From Meghimatium bilineatum (taxonomy: Eukaryota; Mollusca; Gastropoda; Stylommatophora; Philomycidae), in assembly GCA_034231615.1 (NCBI GenBank), contig CM067319.1:10376891-10440890 (forward strand): DNA of 64,000 bases. The letters are read 5' to 3'. Shown one piece after another: positions 12,801 through 24,800 of the stretch. Below the pieces are notes generated by a model, which saw only the letters and a list, made by a program, of their open reading frames with translations, did not search any database and was not told the origin of the DNA. The translations under genes and the position numbers were made by a program. Numbering within the stretch: the stretch's first letter is position 1; every line of letters starts with the position of its first letter.

Positions 12801-15800
12801 ATGTAACATATAATCAGAATGCATGAACATCCGCCCACTGGATGACAGAAGAGAAGAAATAGTGCTTGTTCAAAGGGAAAAAATTAAGTGCATGCCAAAC
12901 CATTCAATGTATGAGCAAATTTCTAAATCAACCACAAGCAGGTTGAAGAGAACCAGCTTCTGTCACATCTCTAAAGATCTCCATGAACAACATAAAGATA
13001 TCCTCACAAACCTCCCAAATGAAATTGAAACACTGACATTGAAGAGCCAGGCAATAGTCTCCAAAATGTCTCCATAATAACACAGGTTCCTGGAATAATT
13101 AATAAGAAATACCAAACTCCACCTCAACTAAAAGCATTGACACTGGAGATGATAGAAATAAAATACAATCCCAAGGAATGGACACATGTCTACACAGATG
13201 GATCGGCAGAAGGAGCAGTAAGGAATGGAGTAGGTGAAATTTTTATACGACTCAAAGATGGGAAGACAATATCAAAAGCTTTTCCAACCGGGAAATACTC
13301 CTCTAATTTTAGAGCAGAAGCAGTTGCACTCCATCAAGCACTGAAAGCCTTCACCGAATCAGGACTGCCAAGACCAAAGAAGATAGACATATTCACAGAT
13401 TGCAGATCCCTACTGGAATCAATCCAGAGCAACAGAAATGAAAGCCTTCTGCACAACATCAGACATGAGCTAAGACAGATCCAAAAATCATCAGCTATTT
13501 CCCTTCAGTGGATACCATCACACTGTGGAATCATGGGAAATGAGAAAGCGGATGCTCTGTCAAAAGCAGGAAGCGAAATGGAGCAACACAGACACCCACT
13601 GTCTTACGGAGAAGCAAAAACAATAATCCACAACACATACACAGCAAAGTGGAAGAAACAAATAGAAGAGGAATACAAACATGATATACATCTTCTCCAA
13701 AGATATCAACAGACCCCAATATTTCGCCTTAGAACAGGCCACTGCAGACTGTTGGTCATCTTTACCGATTGAGGATCTCATACACAGATGAATGTCCATG
13801 TGGATCCAGAATCCAGACTCCAGAACACATACTTCAGGACTGCCCAATATAGAAATAGCAGAGACAGCAGACCTGGCTAGAGGATACAGACTTGAGGCAA
13901 AAGCTATGGGGCAGCCGCTCTGACCTGGAGAAGACAGTGGACTTTGTCTTGACGAAAGGCCTGACAATATACATGACCACAGTTGCTGAACACAGAAGAA
14001 GAAGAATGCATGAAAACATCCTGCAAATATTGTGCACCTAAAAATTTTCATGTCAACATTTTGACCAAATCCTTAGCATATTATTCCTTCAAGTCTGTGT
14101 GTATGTGTCAGTGTCTGGATAAAGACTGTTTGATCAAAACGTCATTTTATTATATCTTGTTTTTACTCCTTGTAAAACTCCTGTTATGTCCATCTATTCA
14201 AAACACTTTGTTATAAAAGTGTTGCAACTCAGAAAACATATATATTTAATAAATAGCCATGAGATGCCAAAGAGGGAAAACCCTTAGCTCTGGGTAAAGG
14301 AAGAATACCTAGATCTTTTAACATTCTGAAGTATGACAGACAGACACCAAATACATATAAATGACATACACCAAATACATATAAATATTGCTATTTTTAT
14401 TTCAGTAAGCGAGCATTCCCCTTTATACGAGTCACTAGATGATATTACTGGAATCCCAACATTGTCACCTAAACATGCTGGACGGCCCAAATATGACAAG
14501 TATGTATGCATGTCATGTTGGTGTTAAGTTTTCTCTGTGGTCTGAAAGAAGAGCAAATAATAGCTCTACTTAAACCTGCCATGCATGTTGTAAGAGGTGT
14601 CTAAGGAAGACCACATGTAGGGTTGGCTACTCCACCCCAAAGAAAGTAACTCATTAATAAATGACTCTTGTAAAACTGTATAACAATAGTATTTATGTAA
14701 AACTGTATAACAATAGGACTTATGTAAAACTGTATAACAGTACTTATGTAAAACATGGTCAGTCAGCTTGACAATGAATGAGGACTATCAAACTATAGGG
14801 TATGGGTACGCAAAAATACAATGGAGAGCATACAAGGCAGTTTAAACATTGTGTTACAATGAAATTACATATTTACAAAGAAAGTAAATTGATTTTAACC
14901 CTTTAGCAGCGCATTGTTGACAGTAACTGATCCCGGATGTGCTAAATTCTGCCCCAAGTGACTTTTCCCTTGTGATGTTTCCTGTTCAGCTACAAAAAAT
15001 TTGAATGCTTCTACAGTAAAAGCTTTTTATTGCTACCAGAAAATATTTTCTGATTACATGAATGGGATAGTTGACATGTACTTGCAATTGACATGTACTG
15101 GCACTTGATAAGTTGACATGTACTGACTCTTGACCTGTTGACATGTACTCACACTTGACATGTTGATATGTACTGACACTTGACATATTGACATGTACTT
15201 GGCACTTGGCATGTTGCCATGTACTGACACTTGACATGTTGATATGTACTCGGCACTTGACATATTCACATGTACTGTAACTTTACATCTTGACATGCAC
15301 TGGCACTTGACGATTTCAGAGTTAAATCATTTTTAGAAATGAGGGGATAGGAAAACAATGGATTAACTTGTCAATAGAACAGATAGAGGAATGAGTAAAC
15401 ACTTGTGTAGCAGCTAGCTAGATTAGTGGCATCACTTGTGTAGCAGCTAACTAGGTTAGTGGCACCACTTGTCACTCGTGTAGCAGCTAGCTAGGTTAGT
15501 GGCACCACTTGTCACTTGTGTAGCAGCTAGCTAGATTAGTGGCACCACTTGTCACTTGTGTAGCAGCTAGCCAGATTAGTGGCACCACTTGTCACTTGTG
15601 TAGCAGCTAGCTAGATTAGTGGCACCACTTGTCACTTGTGTAGCAGCTAGCCAGATTAGTGGCACCACTTGTCACTTGTGTAGCAGCTAACTAGGTTAGT
15701 GGCACCACTTGTCACTTGTGTAGCAGCTAGCTAGGTTAGTGGCACCACTTGTCACTTGTGTAGCAGCTAGCTAGATTAGTGGCACCACTTGTCACTTGTG

Positions 15801-18800
15801 TAGCAGCTAGCTAGATTAGTGGCACCACTTGTCACTTGTGTAGCAGCTAGCTAGATTAGTGGCATCACTTGTGTAGCAGCTAACTAGGTTAGTGGCACCA
15901 CTTGTCACTTGTGTAGCAGCTAGCTAGATTAGTGGCACCACTTGTCACTTGTGTAGCAGCTAGCTAGATTAGTGGCATCACTTGTGTAGCAGCTAACTAG
16001 GTTAGTGGCACCACTTGTCACTTGTGTAGCAGCTAGCTAGATTAGTGGCACCACTTGTCACTTGTGTAGCAGCTAGCCAGATTAGTGGCACCACTTGTCA
16101 CTCGTGTAGCAGCTAGCTAGGTTAGTGGCACCACTTGTCACTTGTGTAGCAGCTAACTAGGTTAGTGGCACCACTTGTCACTTGTGTAGCAGCTAGCTAG
16201 GTTAGTGGCACCACTTGTCACTCGTGTAGCAGCTAGCTAGGTTAGTGGCACCACTTGTCACTTGTGTAGCAGCTAGCTAGGTTAGTGGCACCACTTGTCA
16301 CTTGTGTAGCAGCTAGCTAGGTTAGTGGCACCACTTGTCACTTGTGTAGCAGCTAGCTAGGTTAGTGGCACCACTTGTCACTTGTGTAGCAGCTAGCTAG
16401 GTTAGTGGCACCACTTGTCACTTGTGTAGCAGCTAGCTAGATTAGTGGCATCACTTGTGTAGCAGCTAGCTAGGTTAGTGGCACCACTTGTCACTTGTGT
16501 AGCAGCTAGCTAGATTAGTGGCATCACTTGTGTAGCAGCTAGCTAGGTTAGTGGCACCACTTGTCACTCGTGTAGCAGCTAGCTAGGTTAGTGGCACCAC
16601 TTGTGTAGCAGCTAACTAGGTTAGTGGCATCACTTGTCACTTGTGTAGCAGCTAGCTAGATTAGTGGCACCACTTGTCACTTGTGTAGCAGCTAGCCAGA
16701 TTAGTGGCACCACTTGTCACTCGTGTAGCAGCTAGCTAGGTTAGTGGCACCACTTGTCACTTGTGTAGCAGCTAACTAGGTTAGTGGCACCACTTGTCAC
16801 TTGTGTAGCAGCTAGCTAGGTTAGTGGCACCACTTGTCACTCGTGTAGCAGCTAGCTAGGTTAGTGGCATCACTTGTCACTTGTGTAGCAGCTAACTAGA
16901 TTAGTGGCATCACTTGTGTAGCAGCTAGCTAGGTTAGTGGCACCACTTGTCACTTGTGTAGCAGCTAGCTAGATTAGTGGCATCACTTGTCACTTGTGTA
17001 GCAGCTAGCCAGATTAGTGGCACCACTTGTCACTTGTGTAGCAGCTAGCCAGATTAGTGGCACCACTTGTCACTTGTGTAGCAACTAGCCAGATTAGTGG
17101 CACCACTTGTCACTTGTGTAGCAACTAGCCAGATTAGTGGCACCACTTGTCACTTGTGTAGCAGCTAGCCAGATTAGTGGCACCACTTGTGTAGCAGCTA
17201 ACTAGGTTAGTGGCACCACTTGTCACTTGTGTAGCAGCTAGCCAGATTAGTGGCACCACTTGTGTAGCAGCTAGCCAGATTAGTGGCACCACTTGTCACT
17301 TGTGTAGCAGCTAGCTAGGTTAGTGGCACCACTTGTCACTTGTGTAGCAGCTAGCCAGATTAGTGGCACCACTTGTGTAGCAGCTAGCCAGATTAGTGGC
17401 ACCACTTGTCACTTGTGTAGCAGCTAACCAGGTCAGTGGCAGCACTTGTGTAGCAGCTAGCTAGGTTAGTGGCACCACTTGTCACTTGTGTAGCAGCTAA
17501 CCAGGTCAGTGGCAGCACTTGTGTAGCAGCTAGCTAGGTTAGTGGCACCACTTGTCACTTGTGTAGCAGCTAGCCAGATTAGTGGCACCACTTGTGTAGC
17601 AGCTAGCCAGATTAGTGGCACCACTTGTCACTTGTGTAGCAGCTAACCAGGTCAGTGGCAGCACTTGTGTAGCAGCTAACCAGATTAGTGGCACCACTTG
17701 TCACTTGTGTAGCAGCTAGCCAGATTAGTGGCACCACTTGTCACTTGTGTAGCAGCTAACCAGGTCAGTGGCACCACTTGTGTAGCAGCTAACCAGGTCA
17801 GTGGCACCACTTGTGTAGCAGAAAACCAGGTCAGTGGCAGCACTTGTGTTCTTTGTGAAGACAGAAACTATCATAATGTCAACTATTGTATTGTTCACAT
17901 GTGCCATCCATGACATTTCATAAATACTATGTTAATGTAATATTTTCACTAGATAGTCTAATTACCAAATGGAAAACGAATGTGAAAGAGAAATAACAAT
18001 AAACAAAGGAACAAAGACTGTTTTATAAGTTACAGTCCAACAGGGACCTTTATCAATAAACAAATACAAACAGGGAAAAATCAATACACACAATTATTCA
18101 ATTATAAATGAACATAGGCCTATACATATATATATATATTTATATGTGTGCGTATGTGTGTGAGTGTGCGTGCATGCGCACACATTTGTGTATATATGTA
18201 TATATGTTTAGCTGTGTACATGTATGTGAATATATAGTTGTTGTTATTGTTGTTGATATCCAAATGTTGATGAGCAATGCTACTCTTGTCAGCACAATGA
18301 TATCCTTAAAAAAGTGCAGGTCTTATGAAGTTGAATTAGTGGTCCCTACAGTAAGTTAGTGACTGTTAAAGGTGTCTGTAAAAGTTGTTTCCGGGCAGTT
18401 GAAAGGTAAGGGCAGTCAATAAGGAAGTGTTCCACTGTTTCATTGGGATGAGAGCAGTGTCTGCAAGTAGGTAGTTGCTGGGGTTTGATACAGTTTAAAT
18501 GGCTATTGATCCTTGCATGTCCTGTTCGAAGCTGAAAGATAAGGGATTGGTTTCTCCTTCAGAGTTTGTTTGTATTGTCATTGTCCTTTGGCTGTGTCAT
18601 TTTACTAAATATATTTTAGCCAGGCAGCCTATTTGCCCGTCTGTTCAGTACAGATTTCCATGGTGTTGTTTCTGAGAATCTGTTTGTCTGTTCCATACTA
18701 CAAGGTCTTTGTTTTTTTTGGTCTTGGTTTTTTTTTAGACGCTTCTTTTTGCAAGTCTGTCCACTACTTCGTTTCCTGCTATATTGATATGTCCAGGGAT

Positions 18801-21800
18801 TCATTTCATTATCACACTGATTGGATATGCAGAGATAAGACTGTGCACTGCTCTTGCTATGTGGAGAATATCTTGATGTTCATATGGGGTATGTTTAAGT
18901 GCTTCCAAAACTAACTTAGAATCTGTAAATATGACTAGGTCTGATGATTTTTGTTCCATGAGATCAAACTGTTGGTGTATTAACTCAGTGGCTGTCTTGA
19001 TGGCCTCAGCCTTCTGTGGGCTTAGTTGTTTGCTGCAGACATCTCCACCCCAAAGAATGACAAGGAAATGTCTTCCTCTATCAGAAACTGGTTGTGTGGC
19101 CAACATGTGGTCAATTGCCCTCATGAAGTCTCTATGAAAAGTCTTTGCTTCTGGAGATACAGGTGGGGTTCACAAAGATGCATTTCCCGCCGGTTACAAG
19201 CACTCAAGAAGCATGCCTTTATCCTTCATTCTGTGGCCAAGTATTTGCTGTGACCGTGTGACGTCCTGCATCTTATGCCTTCACGATTCTCCCTAGCATC
19301 CATTTTCCAGATTCCTCATGAGTTTCTTGATCCTGCTTCCAGTTTCTCATGATTAGGACATGATCTGACTGTGGATGCACATGTCAGTTTGCAAGACACT
19401 CTCGCTGCAGCTGAGACATTAGGCAGGGCCTGGATCCACTTTAGGTAGAGATGTTCCTCTTCACCATTCAGTATTCTTGGTGAGGGCGCCGAGATTAGAC
19501 TAGAAAGTTTAGTAGACAAGAGAGACCTGGGTATACCATCAAGTACTCTGTGTGAAACAGGAGTACCCCATGAAGGTGTTGCTATAGACGTGTTTGTGCA
19601 TGATGCCTTTAATGCAAGAAGCTTAGTATCAGCCAGACAGTAGCTTTCGCAGCAATCAGCTGCACCTGGATTGTGAGAGGCTGTTGTGGAGCGCTTCACA
19701 AAGTCCTTAGCTGTAAGCGAGGTGTCCAGCCCAGACTCTGCATGTTCCATCTACACCCCCCCCCCATATATATATATCAACTGTTGATATCGTTTTTGTT
19801 AAACTCATCCTCCATTCCCATTGTCAACCTCTGACCCCCGCCCGCATTCTCCCAATTTTCAATGCTGTTTATTGGTAGCCACCAACTCCATCTTGTCTTT
19901 GTGTTATCTTCCACATTCAAACTACTTAGTGTGATTGTATTGTCTGTGTTTACAGTTATCATTGACTTGAGGCTTTCATTTGGTCTGATTTGACACTCAT
20001 GATTCCTTCTCTTATGGCATTCCTCTTACTTCATTATATTTCTATTTTTATATATTAATAGTTTGTAAGAACACTGATGTTACCTACCACTTAACATACA
20101 TGATTGCGCCTTTTTTTCTCACTTTTTTATCTTTCCCGTCTCTCCTGTATATTGTTCAATTTAAAACTGCTATTTAACCTTTTTTATATTTGTTTTTTCC
20201 AATATCTACTTACTAATGAAATTTTAAACAATGCATTAGTTTTCTTATTATTAAATTTGGTTTGGCTTGTATTTATCTCATTTTTTGTTGGCTAGATTCT
20301 TTAATTTTTCATTATTGTTTCAATTTCAGTGTTTTAAACAGAAAATTGTGTAAGTATTCCAATTTATTCTCTTTAGCAAAAATATATTTGTTCTAAACCG
20401 GATATATGAACATTGAAACAGGATATGTGAACATTGAAACAGGATATGTGAACATTGAAACCGGATATGTGAACATTGAAACAGGATATATGAACATTGA
20501 AACAGGATATGTGAACATTGAAGTGAGTAGTTTTCTTACAAGAAAATTACTCAAGACAAATTGAGGGGTCAGTTTCAGGTCAGTTTATGACTACAACCAG
20601 GTCTGTTTATGTGACTATAACAAAGTCAATTTATGTGACTATAACCAGATCAGTTTATATAATTCTAGCTAGATCAGTTTATGACTACAACCAGGTCTGT
20701 TTATGTAACTATAACCAGGTCTGTTTATGTAACTATAACCAAGTCAGTTTATATGACTATAACCAGGTCAGTGTATATAGTTCTAGCTAGATCAGTTTAT
20801 GTGACAATAACCAGGTCTGTTTATGTAACTATAACCAAGTCAGTGTATATAGTTCTAGCTAGATCAGTTTATGTGACAATAACCAGGTCAGTTTATGTGA
20901 CAATAACCAAGTCTGTTTATGTAACTATAACCAAGTCAGTTTATATGACTAGAACCAGGTCAGTTTATGTGACTATAACCAGGTCTGTTTATGTAACTAT
21001 AACCAAGTAAGTTTTGTTTGGAATTGGGCCAGAAGTTTTGTTTAATGTTTCATGGAGGTCCATGTAGTGTTATCTGAGCCAGGTTGGCTAGTGAATATAA
21101 TATATTTAAATCAACTTGATTCTTGATTAGGAACTAGCATCAGAGCATGTGCAGCAATCCAATAAGTGATCTACCCTCTGTTCCAGCTGCCATCCCAGTG
21201 TATGTAGACTCAGATTCCCGGTCAGGTGTTGATTATGCAATCTTCTGGTCTTTCAAAAAAATGTACTTTTCCTTCCCTCACTTCTAGATAATCCTATTTC
21301 TGACATTCTCTGTATGTGTACGTTCTCAGCCTCATTGACATCATCTTCATCTTGAAATGAATTTATTACTGCCTTGATCAAGTCTGCTTTATCTCTTCTC
21401 AGCATTGTGCCATCTATCGCAGCATTACCTGCCAATAAGTCGGCTCTCTTGTTTCCTCTGACCATGACATTTAAATCAGCTTGTCAGGCTAGTAAAAATT
21501 AATTAGAGGGCTAGTGGGAATAAATTGGAGGGCTAGTGGGAATGAATTGGAGGGCTAGTGGGAATGAATTGGAGGGCTAGTGGGAATGAATTGGAGGGTT
21601 AGTCATAATGAATTGGTGGGATAGTAATAATGAAATGATAGGCTGATTTTTGCCAATGGGCCATATTTTGCCCTCTTTTAGTGTAAGTCTGTGACTAGAA
21701 CAAAGGACCTGGGAGCTGTGTGTGGAGTTTCAAGAAATGAGCGACATATAGGAATCAAAAGAGAGCTATTAATCAGCATAAAATGCGAGCGGTCAAGAAG

Positions 21801-24800
21801 CACATGCTGAAGAACATACTGAATAGGACATGTCCAGGATGCCCTGATGAAGATGATCTGTGAATGAATTAACTATGCTTAGATACCTTACTGCAGGCAT
21901 TTAATCTAAAATCTTTCATGATAAATAATTTGTTATCTGCATTGTGTTAATAATTGTTCTTAATGAAGAAGGGACACAATTGCAGTACTTATTTTGGGTA
22001 TAGTACAAGTAGATGCCACCACATAGTTGAATTATTTCCCTTGTCTATGTTTATAAATTTCATTTTCATCATTTGATAATTGAAATATTAACTTGTTTAG
22101 GGTTAGGGTTAGGATTGTGTTTTACATAACTAACCCTAACTGTAAATAAATAAATATTTCAATTATTAAATGATGAACATGAAATTTACAAACATAGACA
22201 AGGGAAATAACTCAACTATGTGGTGGCATCTACTTGTACTGTACACTTTTTTTGCATCACAGAAGCAAGGTGCTATTTATACATAAGTTTACTCTTCCTT
22301 AACTAGAAGGCTTACTCTCAAAGCATTGCACGCCACTGAGAGTTGATGCAAACCACTGAGAGTCTAGATTCTTCAGGGTATAAAAGAGAGCTCTGAAAAA
22401 CTTTCCTGTTATAGAAAAAGTATACAAGAGTGCCATTGATCATAATTCCTGTGGATCAAAACAGACAAACAAATAAATATAATTTTATGGGTTATTTTTG
22501 GCTACGGTACAGAATGATGCTGATAGTTGACAGTGTGTTATATTAAGCGACTTCCAAAGAGATTATTCTATGGGTAGGTGTGCGAAGGTAAACGTTCAAG
22601 TGGAGGGCAGAAAAAGCACTTCAAGGATCACCTAAAAAGCTCTCTCAAGCATTGCAGCATCAATCCTAGCTCCTGGGAGACTACAGCACTTGATCGCTCA
22701 GCCTGGCACACCCAGATCACTGCTGGCATCATGAAATTTGAAAAAGAAAGAACACTGTGGGCAATCCACAAGCCCAATAAGCGGAAGGACAAATCCGTAA
22801 ATTCTCTTACCCCGAACCTTCAGCACTCCTACATGCACTGCAATAGAACTTTCCGTGCACGAATCGGACTCATCAGGCATCTACGAACTCACAAACCAAA
22901 TTAGTTAATTACCAATTTTAATTATTATTTATTTATTTGTTTTTTTTCCCCATCACATTTAATGTTTTTCATGCCATGCTCATCTTCGCTTGCCAAAGGA
23001 GGAACATCATCATGTTATATTATTAAAAAATTGTCTTTTTATGTGTTTGCTCTGAAATAATCAGTATGAACATTCTTGGGATTTGAATCGGAGAGCATGT
23101 AGCACATGTTGCGGTGAGTCCTACAGAGGAGTTGTGTTAATTACACTTTTTGACCCAGTATATCAATTTCAGTATATATTATTTATTCAAAAAATAATTG
23201 TTCAACATGTTTTGTTTAATTTTTCAAAAATAACTAATTTAGTCCAACAGAATGTAGTCCAGGGAATGGGAATATGTTGTGCTGCTGTTTTTTTATGCTA
23301 TGTCCTGACAAATCTGATTTTTGTGGGCATTTTTCTTTTATTATCTATACTTCATTGAAATGTTTACATATTAATTTTAATCTACCAGGGGAGAGCAATT
23401 TGTCTTTATGTAATAACATAAGTGGACTAGTCAGCCAAACATATTTATCAGCCGCCAAGGAGATCACTAATTGTAGCCAGCAGTTGACAAAATCACAAGT
23501 TTCGCTACAGGTTTGTTGTTCATACTTACTGTCATAATCTGTCTTAATCTATAACTTAGAAAATATGCCACAAAATATATCAGATAAAAGTTGTATATAC
23601 AGAGTGATACAGTTTTGTGAATCACTGAAAACAAATCATGTTTCAACCAAAAGGCCTTTATCAGGAACAAAATAAAGTATGTAATGATTATTTACCTGCA
23701 TTCGTCAAGTGCTATGTTGTGTTCTTAATAAAGGCCTTTTGGTCAAAATGCAGATTTGTGTGTATCCAGTGATTCATAAAACTTCTTCACACTGTCTATT
23801 TAATTTTTGCATGTCATTCACAGTTTTTGAGTGTAGGATCACAGTTTTTGCGTATCGGATCACCGTTTCACTGAAACTACTATGCCCTATATGGAACTAT
23901 CTGTTATTAAATACATATTTATTGGTCCGGACCAAGTTGTTATGATGTATCTCCACCACAGAGCCAGGCACAATCTGCTCTGTATCTACACCACAGAGCC
24001 AGACACAATCTGTTCTGTAGCTCTACCACAGAGCCAGACACAATCTGTTCTGTAGCTCTACCACAGAGCCAGACACAATTTGTTCTGTATTTCCACCACA
24101 GAGCCAGACACAATCTGTTCTGTAGCTCTACCACAGAGCCAGACACAATCTGTTCTGTAGCTCTACCACAGAGCCAGACATAATATGTTCTGTATCTCCA
24201 CCACAGAGCCAGACACAATCTGCTCGGTATCTCTCCATTACAGAGACAAACACAATCACATTAATCAAATATATTTGTAAAATTAATAATAATAATGCAA
24301 TAAAACCCATAAAACATCAGGGTGTGGTTGTAGGGGGTATCACATTGAGACATGTGGTACATAAATATCTCAACGCACCTATCTATCCTCTACCACTCTG
24401 ATGAGTTTGGAAACACCCTGTCCAGTCCTTGATATTATCCAGCCATGCTTTTTACTGGGCACATCATGTTCTTCCACCCTTCACCGTACTTTGAAGAACA
24501 TCTTTTGTCATCGAGGAGTGTCTCATCACTTGCCCATACCACCGGAGTTTACGAAGTTTCACGATTGTTAACAGTAGTAGCGGTTCTTTTTTGACCAGTT
24601 AATACATTCATTCTATCATGTACAAACATATACGTCTTACGTTCTCTGTAACAGATACCCAACACACATCGGTAAAATTAGAAAATATCTAACTCCACTA
24701 AAAGTTGAGATGTGTCAATACTGTACAGAGATGATGATTTTAGTTCTCATATCTTTCTGTAGTCCATGATTTTTACTCTCATATCTTCCTGTATTTATTA

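Noticed and set aside
17725..17916. Small frames on both strands with VSGTTCVAANQ-type repeats
   Set aside because: They are the end of the 40-nt array.
19316..19750. 144-codon minus-strand frame as a gene
   Set aside because: No motif, start context or splice structure supports it; it lies in a BLOC1S3 intron next to LINE debris.
22090..22140. True telomere sequence
   Set aside because: Only two to three TTAGGG-like units occur, and they sit in the loop of a palindromic element repeated elsewhere.
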